From Sporomusa sp. KB1 (lineage in GTDB: Bacteria > Bacillota > Negativicutes > Sporomusales > Sporomusaceae), in contig NZ_VLKC01000002.1 of the NCBI RefSeq assembly GCF_007830295.1, positions 4,571,157-4,635,156 on the forward strand: a DNA stretch of 64,000 nucleotides, written 5' to 3'. Below the pieces are notes generated by a model. It was not told the origin of the DNA. It ran no database searches and saw only the letters and a program-made list of their open reading frames with translations. Of this stretch, positions 19,358 through 29,526 are shown in pieces (position 1 is the stretch's first letter; each line of letters begins with the position of its first letter). Made by a program: the position numbers and the translations under genes.

Positions 19358-20071
19358 ATGCTGGCATTTGCACAGTCAGACATTGGTATGGTACGTAAAA
19401 CCAATGAAGATAGTTATGTTTTTTTGCCACCGCACTTATTTGTAGTTGCTGATGGCATGGGGGGACATGTTGCCGGAGAAATTGCCAGCAACCTTGGTGC
19501 CAATACTATTCAGGAGTACATAGAAAAAAATTCACCACCAGTAGATTGGGAACAGTCTTTACAAGCAGCAATTGTCCAGGCGAACACTAGAATTTATCAA
19601 ATGTCTCAAGCTAAAAGTGAGTGCCAGGGTATGGGTACTACGGTTACTGCTGCCTATCTTGATAATGAGGAAATCTATTGGGGCCATGTAGGTGACAGCA
19701 GACTGTATCTAATCAGAGAAAACAAGCTACACCAGATAACCAACGACCATTCGCTGGTTTGGGAACTGATGCAAAATGGCAGTATTACCAGCGAAGAAGC
19801 GCAAACCCATCCTCATCGCAATATATTAACAAGAGCTGTAGGTACTAGTGATACACTTGCTGTAGATTCAGGTAAGTTCCTGTGGCAACCAGGCGATAAT
19901 TTGCTATTATGCACAGATGGGTTAACCAACATGCTTAGTGAAGAAACCATTCTTAATATCTGCCTGCAACCTAGCAGCCCGCAAACAATTGTTAATACCC
20001 TTGTGGCCCAAGCCAGACAGGCAGGCGGCTATGACAATATTACTGCTATTTTACTGCAATACAGGGATTGA
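19358..20071 (+). CDS. PP2C-family serine/threonine phosphatase (Stp/PrpC type)
   Basis: A 237-residue metal-dependent phosphatase with the PP2C motifs in order: QSDIGMVRKTNEDSY, VVADGMGGH, HVGDSRLYL, DHSLVWELM, LTRAVGT, LLLCTDGLTNM and GGYDNITAI. These Asp residues bind the Mn/Mg pair. It should reverse phosphorylation by the PASTA kinase at 22766. The start is ATG 19358 after GAGAGGTGATTCC. It lies 4 bases after the previous gene. Confidence 0.94.
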   Translation: MLAFAQSDIGMVRKTNEDSYVFLPPHLFVVADGMGGHVAGEIASNLGANTIQEYIEKNSPPVDWEQSLQAAIVQANTRIYQMSQAKSECQGMGTTVTAAYLDNEEIYWGHVGDSRLYLIRENKLHQITNDHSLVWELMQNGSITSEEAQTHPHRNILTRAVGTSDTLAVDSGKFLWQPGDNLLLCTDGLTNMLSEETILNICLQPSSPQTIVNTLVAQARQAGGYDNITAILLQYRD

Positions 20072-20073
20072 CC

Positions 20074-21336
20074 ATGAGACGCACAAGATTAACCGAGTTT
20101 GGACTTTTACTCCTGGCTGGTCTCATTTTGATAAATGGTTACCTTGTCGTAACACTGGCAAATCATCGATTTTCCTCTCAGGGTCTTGCCATTATTGTCG
20201 GTTTACCTGTTCTTTGGACGATTACTGCACTAGCGCTTCGCCGTTATTTTTTCAGGGCAGATCCGGTGCTGTTGCCTTTAGCTGTATTTTTAGCTTCTAT
20301 TGGGTTAACACTTATTCTAAGGCTGCGTCCTGATTTATTCATTCCGCAGGCTATGTGGTTAGCTGCAGGACTAATCGCCTTTATTATTACAGTGGTAATT
20401 TTTCGCCAGCCGGAAGATATTTCTAAATACAAATATCTTTGCGGCATAACTGGTCTTGTTTTATTGGTGAGCACAATTGCGTTTGGCGTCGACATCGGCG
20501 GTAACAAAAACTGGATTATTCTAGGCCCGGTACGATTTCAACCTGCCGAGTTTGCCAAATTGTTGATTATTATATTTTTAGCAGCGTACCTGAGCGAGCG
20601 GCGTCAGTTGCTAACTTACGCTACCCGCCATTACGGTCCGCTAACCTTGCCGCATCCCCGCTTTATTGCACCGCTGATGGTGCTGTGGGCGTTAACTATG
20701 GCGATGCTCATCGTCCAGCGGGATTTAGGTTCTGCTTTACTATATTTTGGCACAACGGTAACGATGGCTTATATGGCAAGTGGCAGATGGAGCTATGTAG
20801 CGTTAGCACTTTGTCTGTTTTTTTCCGGCTCTGCTGTATGTTATCTTTTATTTCCTCACGTGCAAGTTAGAATTGATATCTGGTTAAATCCGTGGTCTGA
20901 TCCGACTGGACGTTCGTACCAGATTGTCCAGTCACTATTTGCGTTAGGTTCAGGCGGAGTGCTGGGCAGCGGTTTAACTTTCGGTTATCCTGGCATTATT
21001 CCTGAAGTACATACTGACTTCATTTTTGCTGCTATTGGTGAAGAACTGGGTCTTGCTGGTACTGCCGGAGTAATCATTGCCTATATCCTTATTGTTTACC
21101 GTGCGTTTCGCACAGCACTTGCTTCGCAATTACCGTTTACCATGCTGCTGGCTGCCGGCTTAGGTGTGCTTACCGCATTGCAGGTTTTTATTATTATCGG
21201 TGGGGTCACCAAGTTTTTGCCGCTGACAGGCATAACACTGCCACTTATCAGTTATGGCGGCAGCTCTATGGTGGCAAGCTTTATCCTGCTGGGTATGTTA
21301 TTTGCCATATCGGAGGCGACAGCCACCTATGAATAA
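20074..21336 (+). CDS. SEDS-family peptidoglycan glycosyltransferase (FtsW/RodA/SpoVE)
   Basis: A polytopic protein of 420 residues with about ten membrane helices and SEDS motifs: IGGNKNWIILGPVRFQPAEFAK, VQRDLGSALLYFG, and the C-terminal GITLPLISYGGSSM. These proteins polymerise lipid II together with a class B PBP, which is encoded next. The start is ATG 20074 after AGGG; a TTG at 20068 that overlaps the phosphatase stop is possible. I cannot tell elongation (RodA) from division (FtsW) or sporulation (SpoVE) use. The order resembles mycobacterial rodA-pbpA. Confidence 0.93.
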   Translation: MRRTRLTEFGLLLLAGLILINGYLVVTLANHRFSSQGLAIIVGLPVLWTITALALRRYFFRADPVLLPLAVFLASIGLTLILRLRPDLFIPQAMWLAAGLIAFIITVVIFRQPEDISKYKYLCGITGLVLLVSTIAFGVDIGGNKNWIILGPVRFQPAEFAKLLIIIFLAAYLSERRQLLTYATRHYGPLTLPHPRFIAPLMVLWALTMAMLIVQRDLGSALLYFGTTVTMAYMASGRWSYVALALCLFFSGSAVCYLLFPHVQVRIDIWLNPWSDPTGRSYQIVQSLFALGSGGVLGSGLTFGYPGIIPEVHTDFIFAAIGEELGLAGTAGVIIAYILIVYRAFRTALASQLPFTMLLAAGLGVLTALQVFIIIGGVTKFLPLTGITLPLISYGGSSMVASFILLGMLFAISEATATYE

Positions 21337-22753
21337 ACACGACATTCCCCATAAGGCAATACGCAGGAGTATCCATAAAGCAGCACTTTTTTCTATCAGC
21401 CTGTTGGTGTTGCTGCTCAGTTATGTAATATATATTCAGGTTATCGAAAGTAACACACTTGCGTTTCATCCGCTTAATCGCCGGACAGCTGAGGCGTCCC
21501 GCAAGGTAGAACGAGGTCAAATTACTGATATTCATGGGAAAGTTCTGGCTGTAAGCAAACTCACAGCACAAAAAGTATACCAGCGGGAATATCCTTATGA
21601 TGCCGTATTTGCCCATGTTGTGGGTTATGCTAATTCTACCTATGGCAAAACAGGCATTGAAGGCAGCTATGACGGTTATTTATCAGGGCAAATAAATCCT
21701 GAAAAACGCTTAGGTGCAATCAGTCAATTGTTTGCAAATGCTGCCGGTAATACGGTCGTACTTACGGTTGATACTGAGCTGCAGCAAACGGCTTATAAGG
21801 CCCTGGGCAATCAGCGTGGCGCAATTGTTGTCATGTCACCTAAAACGGGTGCGATATTGGCAATGGTTAGTCGCCCAAGCTTTGATCCAAACACTCTTGA
21901 CACTACCTGGGAGAGTATTTCACAAGCTGCAAATAGTCCGCTTCTTAACCGGGCCGCGCAAGGATTATATCCCCCAGGTTCCATTATCAAAGTCATGGTG
22001 GCCGAAGCCGCGCTAGCCGAACAATTAGCTAACGGAAACCACCAATTTACCTGTAATGGATCTCTCAAAATCGGTTCTGATTATACATTAACAGAATCTA
22101 ATAATATAGCTCACGGCAAAGTAAATTTGCGCGAAGCGCTAGCTGTGTCCTGTAACGTCACTTTTGGTCAGTTAGCACTTGAGCTTGGCCGCACAAAAAT
22201 GGCCAAGAACTTTGAACGCTATGGTTTTACTCAACTGGTGAATGGTGATATTCAAGAATCTGCTAACCGGATTCCCGATTTTTCACAGCTAAATGATGGT
22301 GATTTGGCGCAAATCGGCATTGGACAGGGTAGTCTCTTAATTACACCACTTCGCATGGCCATGCTGGCATCAACTTTTGCGAACAAGGGAATTATGATGA
22401 AACCCTATTTAGTACAAAAAATTATGGCACCTGACGGCACTATCGTAAAGCAAACGATACCAAATGCCTGGCTGTCACCCACAGACAGCCAGTTGGCCGG
22501 TCAGGTAGCTGCTATGATGGTAAGCGTGGTAGATGAAGGTACCGGCACTGCGGCAGCAATACGCGACATCCAGGTTGCCGGCAAAACAGGTACTGCCGAA
22601 AATCCGCATGGTGCTTCCCATTCCTGGTTTATTGGCTTTGCACCAGCAAACAATCCACAAGTTGCCGTAGCGGTAATTGTTGAAAATGCGGGTTCTGGTG
22701 GTAAGGTAGCAGCACCACTCGCCAGGCAGATTTTGTTACAGGCATTACGTTAA
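21329..22753 (+). CDS. Class B penicillin-binding protein (PbpA-like transpeptidase)
   Basis: A 474-residue single-pass membrane protein. A membrane helix at about 17-38 precedes a short dimerisation region and the transpeptidase domain. The active-site motifs are GSIIK (SxxK), SCN (SxN) and GKTGTAENPHG (KTG). It cross-links peptidoglycan made by the adjacent SEDS protein. The start is ATG 21329, overlapping the SEDS gene by 8 bases. The length is close to actinobacterial PbpA. Confidence 0.93.
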   Translation: MNKHDIPHKAIRRSIHKAALFSISLLVLLLSYVIYIQVIESNTLAFHPLNRRTAEASRKVERGQITDIHGKVLAVSKLTAQKVYQREYPYDAVFAHVVGYANSTYGKTGIEGSYDGYLSGQINPEKRLGAISQLFANAAGNTVVLTVDTELQQTAYKALGNQRGAIVVMSPKTGAILAMVSRPSFDPNTLDTTWESISQAANSPLLNRAAQGLYPPGSIIKVMVAEAALAEQLANGNHQFTCNGSLKIGSDYTLTESNNIAHGKVNLREALAVSCNVTFGQLALELGRTKMAKNFERYGFTQLVNGDIQESANRIPDFSQLNDGDLAQIGIGQGSLLITPLRMAMLASTFANKGIMMKPYLVQKIMAPDGTIVKQTIPNAWLSPTDSQLAGQVAAMMVSVVDEGTGTAAAIRDIQVAGKTGTAENPHGASHSWFIGFAPANNPQVAVAVIVENAGSGGKVAAPLARQILLQALR

Positions 22754-22765
22754 GGGGGTGAATTA

Positions 22766-24649
22766 ATGCTTAATCGCACACTTGATGATCGTTATACAAT
22801 ATTAGAACGAATTGGCGGCGGTGGTATGGCTGATGTATACCGCGCGCATGACAAACTGTTAGACCGTTCAGTAGCTGTCAAGGTATTGCGTTCTCAGTTT
22901 ACTGATGATGAAGAGTTTATTAGTCGCTTTCGTCGGGAAGCCCAGGCAGCAGCTAAGCTTTCTCACCCTAATATTGTTAACATCTATGATGTTGGTTTTG
23001 ATGAACAAACGTACTATATAATTATGGAATACATTTCCGGCGAAACGCTTAAAGATAAAATTGACAGAGAAGCTCCACTGCCTGTAGAAACTGCGGTACA
23101 CATTGCGATGGAAATAGCAGAGGCATTGGAACATGCTCATCAAAATAATTTAGTACATTGCGATATTAAGCCACACAATATTCTTATTACCCGTTCAGGG
23201 CGGGTTAAGGTAACCGACTTTGGTATTGCCAGAGCAGTTACGTCATCAACAATGACTAATTCGGGTACAATTATTGGTTCCGTACATTATTTTTCACCAG
23301 AACAGGCCAAAGGTACGTCTGTCGGCGCTAAATCCGACATCTATTCTCTTGGTGTTGTACTCTATGAGATGCTTACAGGTCAGGTGCCATTTATTGGTGA
23401 ATCACCAATCAGTATTGCCCTTAAGCACATTCAGGAAGAACCAAAACCGCCACGGGAACTAAACGCTTCTATACCGCCATTGATTGAGGCCATTGTCGTA
23501 AAGGCGATGCATAAAGATCCAGTTGCCAGATTTGATGATATTGGTGAAATGATTGCTGATTTTAAATTAGCCCAAAATTATTTAAGAGATGATCATACCC
23601 GGCGGTTATCGCCTACTGATTTCCCTACCCAAGTATTACCGACAGTTACTCCAACATCGCAGCAGGATGATTCAAAGCACATAGAACCATCCAATACGCC
23701 TGCCTCTTTATTAAGGGAGGCCAAACTTTCTAAAGCCTGGCTTTTGGGAATAGCACTGTTGCTGCTGGTCTCAGCAGTAGTTGCTTTTCTGGGATTTGGT
23801 AAGTTTTGGAGTCTAAATGAAGTTACCGTGCCAGACGTTGTGGGCAAGCAGGTAGATACTGCCCGTAATATTATTACCAGTAATAATCTCAGAGTTTCTG
23901 TCTCAGAGGCCTTTAATGACAAAGTTCCGGCAGGCCAGGTCATTTCCCAGCAGCCAGAAGCAGGAACCACAGTCAAAGAACAACGGACAATAACTATCAT
24001 TGTTAGCAAAGGCGGTGAAATTACTGTTGTTCCGGATTTACGCGGTCTTAGCCGCCGGGATGCCGAACTGCAGATTAAAAACTCCGGTCTGAAACTGGGA
24101 CGGGTTGACGAACAATTTGCTGATGCTGCGCCAGCTGATACGGTCATTAGCCAAAATCCCCGTCCGCCGGCACAAGTAACCAAAGGCACAACGATTGATA
24201 TTGTCATAAGTAAAGGGACTAGTCCGAAAAAAGTTGCCCTGCCGGATTTCCAAGGCTCGCTCTTAACCACAGTGGCAACTCAGCTCGAAAGCCTGAAGCT
24301 TAAGCAAGGAAAAATAACAGAAACTCCTAATGACAAATATCCGCCAGGAACAATTATTAGTCAAAATCCGCCACCGGCTACTGAAGTTACGGAAGGAACA
24401 ACTATTGATTTCTCTGTTGCCAAAGGTGTGCCTGGAGCTGTCAAGCGGGCAGTTGTTCAAGTAACTGTCCCCGACGGCTCAGGTCGCCAGGCACTGCAAA
24501 TAGTAGTTACCGATACCAATGGCCGCCGGGTTGCTTATGAAGGCACACACAAACCGGGTGAACGGATTGAAAAAACAGTAGAAGGCACTGGCCAGGTACG
24601 CGTTCAGGTTTATATCAACGAAAAATTGCTTCAAGAACAAACAATTTAG
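22766..24649 (+). CDS. PASTA-domain serine/threonine kinase (PrkC/PknB type)
   Basis: A 627-residue membrane kinase. The kinase domain covers about 10-270 (GGGGMADVY, Lys39, catalytic HCDIKPHN with Asp133, DFG at 151-153), then a linker, one membrane helix at about 324-346 and three external PASTA repeats from about 352 to 555. A C-terminal beta-rich tail follows. The catalytic loop has HCD where the RD kinases have HRD. PASTA domains sense muropeptides or lipid II, and these kinases control wall synthesis and germination. It lies 12 bases after pbpA-like and 25 bases before rsgA. Confidence 0.95.
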   Translation: MLNRTLDDRYTILERIGGGGMADVYRAHDKLLDRSVAVKVLRSQFTDDEEFISRFRREAQAAAKLSHPNIVNIYDVGFDEQTYYIIMEYISGETLKDKIDREAPLPVETAVHIAMEIAEALEHAHQNNLVHCDIKPHNILITRSGRVKVTDFGIARAVTSSTMTNSGTIIGSVHYFSPEQAKGTSVGAKSDIYSLGVVLYEMLTGQVPFIGESPISIALKHIQEEPKPPRELNASIPPLIEAIVVKAMHKDPVARFDDIGEMIADFKLAQNYLRDDHTRRLSPTDFPTQVLPTVTPTSQQDDSKHIEPSNTPASLLREAKLSKAWLLGIALLLLVSAVVAFLGFGKFWSLNEVTVPDVVGKQVDTARNIITSNNLRVSVSEAFNDKVPAGQVISQQPEAGTTVKEQRTITIIVSKGGEITVVPDLRGLSRRDAELQIKNSGLKLGRVDEQFADAAPADTVISQNPRPPAQVTKGTTIDIVISKGTSPKKVALPDFQGSLLTTVATQLESLKLKQGKITETPNDKYPPGTIISQNPPPATEVTEGTTIDFSVAKGVPGAVKRAVVQVTVPDGSGRQALQIVVTDTNGRRVAYEGTHKPGERIEKTVEGTGQVRVQVYINEKLLQEQTI

Positions 24650-24674
24650 ACATTTTTATCGTAGGAGGTCCTAT

Positions 24675-25550
24675 GTGCTGAATGGCATCGTAGTAAAAGC
24701 CTATAATAGTTACTACTATATCCAGTCAGGCAGCAAAATTGTCACTTGCAATTTACGCGGCCGGTTTAAGAAAGGGCGTTTTTCCCTACTTGTAGGCGAT
24801 GAAGTGGCCTATACTCTAACCGGCCCGGAAAAAGGCATCATTGAAGAAATACTGCCTAGACGCAGCCTGTTAAAGCGTCCAATGGTCGCCAATGTAGATC
24901 AGGTTGTTTTGACTTTTGCCGCTGTTAATCCTGACATTAGTTCATCCTTAGTTGACCGGTTCCTGGTAATTGCTGAGTTCTCAGAACTTGAGATCATTCT
25001 ATGTATTAACAAAATTGATTTAGCGGATTCTGAGGTTCTAGCTGAATTAGTTGAGCGTTATCAGCAAATTGGTTACAAGGTGCTCTCTGTAGCTGCTAAA
25101 TTAGGTACCGGTATAGAGCAATTGTACGCACAGCTGCATGATAAAATATCAGTTTTTGCCGGTCCGTCAGGTGCGGGAAAATCCACCATCCTTAATGCCA
25201 TCCAACCCGGACTTGGCCTTACAACTGGTGAAGTCAGCCAAAAAATTGGCCGTGGTAAACATACCACCCGGTTTGCTGAACTTTTGCCATTTGAGGGTGG
25301 TGGCTTTGTAGTAGATACTCCCGGCTTCAGCTTTACTGAATTCAAGGATATGGAAGAAACCCACTTAATGGACTATTTCCCCGAGATTTTCCCACTAGCT
25401 CCTAAATGCAAATTTAACACTTGTATTCATTATAAGGAGCCACAGTGTGCTGTTAAACAGGCGGTAGCTGAGGGGGTTATTCATGCTGACAGATATCAGT
25501 CTTATCTTGAAATACTGAACGAAATTAGAGAAAACAAGAAGGGATACTAG
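24675..25550 (+). CDS. rsgA: Ribosome small-subunit-dependent GTPase A
   Basis: A 291-residue circularly permuted GTPase: OB fold (1 to about 70), G domain with NKIDLAD (G4) before the P-loop GPSGAGKST (G1) and DTPGFS (G3), then the zinc finger CKFNTCIHYKEPQCAVK. It assists 30S maturation. It starts at GTG 24675 after TAGGAGGTCCTAT; an ATG two bases earlier hits an immediate stop. In Bacillus rsgA also follows prkC, and RsgA is a known target of this kinase family. Confidence 0.96.
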   Translation: MLNGIVVKAYNSYYYIQSGSKIVTCNLRGRFKKGRFSLLVGDEVAYTLTGPEKGIIEEILPRRSLLKRPMVANVDQVVLTFAAVNPDISSSLVDRFLVIAEFSELEIILCINKIDLADSEVLAELVERYQQIGYKVLSVAAKLGTGIEQLYAQLHDKISVFAGPSGAGKSTILNAIQPGLGLTTGEVSQKIGRGKHTTRFAELLPFEGGGFVVDTPGFSFTEFKDMEETHLMDYFPEIFPLAPKCKFNTCIHYKEPQCAVKQAVAEGVIHADRYQSYLEILNEIRENKKGY

Positions 25551-26210
25551 ATGAATACGATGATTAAAGTTGCTCCCTCTATCTTATCCGCCGATTTTTC
25601 CCAGTTAGCTAATGAAATAATCAAGATAGAAGAAGCAGGCGCTGATTGGGTTCATATTGATGTTATGGATGGTCATTTTGTCCCTAACCTGACATTTGGC
25701 CCACCGGTTGTTGCTGCTATTCGCAAAGTAACCAAATTGCCTTTTGATGTTCACTTAATGGTTACTAATCCTCAAGACTTAATTGAACCCTTCATCAAGG
25801 CTGGTGCCGATATTATTACTGTTCATGCCGAAACTGCGCCCCATCTGCACCGCTTGCTGCAAACCATCAAAGAGCATGGCAAGAAGGCCGGGGTATCATT
25901 AAACCCGTCAACGCCGCTTACTGTAGTTGAAGAAGTACTTGATGACCTGGATATGATTCTTATTATGAGTGTTAATCCTGGCTTTGGCGGCCAAAAATTT
26001 ATCCCGGGAGCCATTGACAAAATTGCCCGGTTGCGGGCAAAAATTGAGCAACGCAAACTCACTATTGCTATTGAAGTTGACGGGGGCATTAATGCCAGTA
26101 CGGCGCGTCAGGTAATCGCCGCTGGTGCAACGATATTAGTTGCTGGATCAGCAGTATATGGAGCGCCGGATATGAGGCAGGCAATTAAAGACATCCGGGG
26201 GCTTGATTAA
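25551..26210 (+). CDS. rpe: Ribulose-phosphate 3-epimerase
   Basis: A 219-residue TIM-barrel enzyme of the pentose phosphate pathway (ribulose-5-P to xylulose-5-P). Motifs include [31 protein letters not shown] and [12 protein letters not shown], with the metal and catalytic Asp/His. It starts directly after the rsgA stop, with AAGGGA upstream; ATG 25560 is an alternative. It is the last gene of the cluster. Confidence 0.96.
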   Translation: MNTMIKVAPSILSADFSQLANEIIKIEEAGADWVHIDVMDGHFVPNLTFGPPVVAAIRKVTKLPFDVHLMVTNPQDLIEPFIKAGADIITVHAETAPHLHRLLQTIKEHGKKAGVSLNPSTPLTVVEEVLDDLDMILIMSVNPGFGGQKFIPGAIDKIARLRAKIEQRKLTIAIEVDGGINASTARQVIAAGATILVAGSAVYGAPDMRQAIKDIRGLD

Positions 26211-26274
26211 ATTGCTGCTTAGTGGTAACATAGGTAGTAGATAGTTACATTATGGATGAAAATTACATACTAAA

Positions 26275-26402
26275 GCCTTTGGGGCAAGGTGAAAAAGAGT
26301 AAAATCTTTTAATTCCTGACCGGCGGTATAGCCCGCGAGCCGTTTTTACGGCTGATCTGGTTCAATTCCAGAGCCGACAGTATAGTCTGGATGGTAAAAG
26401 GC
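26275..26402 (+). promoter_or_regulatory. FMN (RFN) riboswitch aptamer
   Basis: The conserved RFN blocks are present in order: GGGGCAAGGTGAAA, ATTCCTGACCGGCGGTAT, AGCCCGCGAGCC, GATCTGGTTCAATTCCAGAGCCGACAGT and ATAGTCTGGATGG. P1 pairs GCCTTT (26275-26280) with AAAGGC (26397-26402). FMN binding should reduce expression of the riboflavin operon that follows. Confidence 0.97.
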
Positions 26403-26446
26403 GTAAGTTCTGCCATATTGGCATTTCCCAACCACATTGCCTATTT

Positions 26447-26484
26447 AACTGTTGATAGCCCCAAAGCTAATCAACAGTTTTTTT
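26447..26484 (+). terminator. Attenuator terminator of the FMN riboswitch
   Basis: A perfect 10-bp stem, AACTGTTGAT (26447-26456) with ATCAACAGTT (26470-26479), is followed by a T tract to 26484, 38 bases before ribD. It indicates control by transcription attenuation. Confidence 0.88.
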
Positions 26485-26521
26485 ATTTACTCACTTACTA
26501 CGTTTGCATTGGAGGACTTCT

Positions 26522-27658
26522 ATGGACAAATATTATATGCAGCAGGCCCTTACCATTGCGCAGTATGCAATCGGCCGTACCAGCCCCAATCCACTGGTGG
26601 GTGCCGTTATTGTAAAAGATGGACACATAGTCGGCCAAGGCTGGCATCATCAGGCCGGTACACCGCATGCAGAAATTCATGCTTTGGCCCAAGCCAGCGA
26701 GTTAGCTAAAGGAGCAACCATATATGTTACTCTTGAACCGTGTTCCCATCATGGGCGAACCGGTCCTTGTGCCGATGCCCTGATTGCGGCTGGAATAAAA
26801 AAAGTTGTTGCCGCCATGACTGATCCTAATCCTGAGGTCGCCGGCAAGGGCCTAACCCGGCTTAGAGAAGCTGGTATTGAAGTGGTTGAGGGAATACTAG
26901 CAGCCGAAGCCGCAAAACTCAATGAAGTATTTATAAAGTGGATTACTACCAAAATGCCATTTGGTGTTCTTAAAACAGCGATGTCACTTGATGGAAAAAT
27001 TGCTGCCTATACTGGCCATTCTAAGTGGATAACAGGCCCGGTTGCCCGGGAGTATGTGCATCGACTGCGTGATATATATGATGGCATACTGGTAGGTATC
27101 GGTACAGTACTGACAGATAACCCCAGGCTAACAACCCGTTTGCCGGCAGGTGGACAAAACCCTGTACGAATTATTATTGACACCATGGCCCGCACACCAC
27201 TGACTGCTAACGTCATAACAGACAAGCAGGCGCCAACGATCATTGCGGTAAGCCAGGCAGCACCACCAGAACGGATAGCTGCATTACAGAGCCATGGGGT
27301 AGAGGTGTTGGTGCTTGCGCGATCGCCGCTTGGTGTTGATTTGCGTCAGCTGTTTACGATTTTGGGCGAACGCCGTATTACCAGCGTGTTTGTTGAAGGC
27401 GGTGCAGCCATAAACGCCTCGCTCTTAGCCGCTAATCTGATTGATAAGGTGTATTGCTTTATAGCCCCCAAAATACTTGGTGGTAAAGCGGCGCCAGGCC
27501 CAGTTGGCGGTATAGGCGTAGAAACAGTAGATCAAGCCATACTGCTTGAGGATATTGCCACACAAACCATCGGGACAGATGTCTTACTAAATGGTTATAT
27601 AACTGGACGGGAGGGACGAAATGTTTACCGGACTTGTGGAGGAATTAGGGAAAGTTAA
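26522..27658 (+). CDS. ribD: Bifunctional riboflavin deaminase/reductase
   Basis: A 378-residue fusion. The N-terminal deaminase domain (to about 145) has the zinc motifs HAEIHAL and PCSHHGRTGPC. The C-terminal NADPH-dependent reductase domain (KTAMSLDGKIA, VEGGAAINASL) follows. It catalyses the second and third steps after GTP ring opening. The start is ATG 26522 after TTGGAGGACTTCT. Its 3' end overlaps ribE by 38 bases in another frame. Confidence 0.96.
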   Translation: MDKYYMQQALTIAQYAIGRTSPNPLVGAVIVKDGHIVGQGWHHQAGTPHAEIHALAQASELAKGATIYVTLEPCSHHGRTGPCADALIAAGIKKVVAAMTDPNPEVAGKGLTRLREAGIEVVEGILAAEAAKLNEVFIKWITTKMPFGVLKTAMSLDGKIAAYTGHSKWITGPVAREYVHRLRDIYDGILVGIGTVLTDNPRLTTRLPAGGQNPVRIIIDTMARTPLTANVITDKQAPTIIAVSQAAPPERIAALQSHGVEVLVLARSPLGVDLRQLFTILGERRITSVFVEGGAAINASLLAANLIDKVYCFIAPKILGGKAAPGPVGGIGVETVDQAILLEDIATQTIGTDVLLNGYITGREGRNVYRTCGGIRES

Positions 27659-28274
27659 GCATATTGTACGCGGCAGTAAATCAGTTCGGCTCTCGGTTTT
27701 TGGCAGTAAAGTATTGGCTGACGTCAAACTGGGTGACAGCATTGCCGTAAATGGCACCTGTCTGACAGTAGTCGAGTTTAGCCGTGATTGGTTTACTGCT
27801 GATGTTATGCCTGAGACAGTAGACCGTACCGTGCTGGCTGGTCTCAAAGCAGGTGACACTGTCAACCTCGAACGTACCCTGCGCGTGGGTGATCGACTTG
27901 GTGGTCACATGGTCAGCGGTCATATTGATGGAGTAGGAACTATTTTGATCAAAGAACAAAATGATAATGCCATACTTGTCCGGATCGGCGCTGGTCCTGA
28001 AGTTATGCGCTACATTATCTCCAAAGGCTCCATTGCTATTGACGGTACAAGTCTTACGGTTATTGACGTTGGTGCTGACTGGTTTACCGTGTCACTTATT
28101 CCCCATACGGCTGCTATGACCACAGTAGGCCTGAAGGCGCCAGGGGAGCCAGTTAATCTGGAAGCAGATATTATTGGCAAATATGTGGAAAAAATGCTGG
28201 GCTTACAACAAAATACGAAACCAAACGAAAAGATAACACTGGGATTTCTCGAACAGCATGGATTTACCCTATAA
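27621..28274 (+). CDS. ribE: Riboflavin synthase, alpha subunit
   Basis: A 217-residue protein with the two tandem lumazine-binding barrels of riboflavin synthase ([10 protein letters not shown] start; repeats around [12 protein letters not shown] and [12 protein letters not shown]). It dismutates two 6,7-dimethyl-8-ribityllumazine molecules. The GGGAGG ribosome site and the start lie inside the end of ribD. Confidence 0.96.
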   Translation: MFTGLVEELGKVKHIVRGSKSVRLSVFGSKVLADVKLGDSIAVNGTCLTVVEFSRDWFTADVMPETVDRTVLAGLKAGDTVNLERTLRVGDRLGGHMVSGHIDGVGTILIKEQNDNAILVRIGAGPEVMRYIISKGSIAIDGTSLTVIDVGADWFTVSLIPHTAAMTTVGLKAPGEPVNLEADIIGKYVEKMLGLQQNTKPNEKITLGFLEQHGFTL

Positions 28275-28311
28275 ATTAACGCGATTGCCAATACGAAATG
28301 GAGGAATTTAC

Positions 28312-29526
28312 ATGAAATTCAATACGATTGAGGAAGCTATTGCAGATGTACAAAACGGTAAAATGGTTGTCGTAATTGATGATGAAGACCGGGAAAATGA
28401 AGGTGATCTGCTAGTAGCAGCCGAAAAAGCAACACCTGAAGTCATTAATTTTATGGCAACTCATGCCCGCGGTCTTATTTGTATGCCAATCATCGGCAGC
28501 AGACTGGATGAACTTGATATCGGTCAGATGGTAATAGAAAATACAGATAATCATTGCACTGCATTCACAGTATCTATTGATGCCAAAGACACAACTACAG
28601 GCATATCAGCTTACGAACGTTCCATGACGGTGCAGGCCGTGTTAGACAAAAAAACAATTGCCAGTGATCTTAGACGACCTGGCCATATTTTCCCGCTCAG
28701 GTATTGCGAAGGTGGTGTACTACGCCGTTGTGGACATACTGAAGCTGCTGTTGATTTAGCTAAAATGGCTGGTTTATACCCGGCAGGTGTAATTTGCGAA
28801 ATCATGAATGAAAATGGCACTATGGCCCGGACGCCAGAGTTAATGGAGTTTGTACAAAAACATGATTTAAAAATAATCACTATTGCCGACTTGATAAAAT
28901 ACCGCAAAAAGCACGAAAAATTTATCACCAGAGCGGCCGAAACCAAACTGCCAACAAAGTATGGTGACTTCAAACTGATTGCTTACGAAAGCCAGCTGGA
29001 TAACCAATGCCATATTGCCCTGATTAAAGGCGATGTAACTAACAAACAAGATGTGTTGGTCAGGGTTCATTCCGAATGCCTGACAGGTGATGTTTTAGGC
29101 TCACTACGCTGTGATTGTGGTGATCAGTTGGCCCATGCCTTAAAATGCATTGAAAAAGAAGGCTGTGGCGTATTGCTCTATATGCGCCAGGAAGGCAGGG
29201 GTATTGGACTTGCCAACAAAATCCGGGCGTATGCGCTTCAGGACAAAGGCAAAGACACTGTCGAAGCCAATGAATTGCTGGGCTTTGCCCCAGATCTTAG
29301 AGATTACGGTATTGGGGCGCAAATTTTGGCTGACATAGGCTTAACCAGTATTAGACTGTTAACGAATAATCCTCGTAAACGGGTAGGTCTTGAAGGCTAT
29401 GGCTTAACCATCAGCGAACGGGTGCCGCTGGAAATCATTGCGAACAAATTTAATAACAGATATTTGTCTGCCAAAAAATCCAAACTTGGACATCTATTAA
29501 AACAATATGAGGGGGCACAAAAATAA
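28312..29526 (+). CDS. ribBA: DHBP synthase / GTP cyclohydrolase II fusion
   Basis: A 404-residue bifunctional enzyme. The N-terminal RibB domain has [11 protein letters not shown] and the metal His in [10 protein letters not shown]. The C-terminal RibA domain has zinc cysteines in [19 protein letters not shown] and the active-site RQEGRGIGL. It supplies both riboflavin precursors. The start is ATG 28312 after TGGAGGAATTTAC. Its stop shares one base with the ribH start. Confidence 0.96.
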   Translation: MKFNTIEEAIADVQNGKMVVVIDDEDRENEGDLLVAAEKATPEVINFMATHARGLICMPIIGSRLDELDIGQMVIENTDNHCTAFTVSIDAKDTTTGISAYERSMTVQAVLDKKTIASDLRRPGHIFPLRYCEGGVLRRCGHTEAAVDLAKMAGLYPAGVICEIMNENGTMARTPELMEFVQKHDLKIITIADLIKYRKKHEKFITRAAETKLPTKYGDFKLIAYESQLDNQCHIALIKGDVTNKQDVLVRVHSECLTGDVLGSLRCDCGDQLAHALKCIEKEGCGVLLYMRQEGRGIGLANKIRAYALQDKGKDTVEANELLGFAPDLRDYGIGAQILADIGLTSIRLLTNNPRKRVGLEGYGLTISERVPLEIIANKFNNRYLSAKKSKLGHLLKQYEGAQK

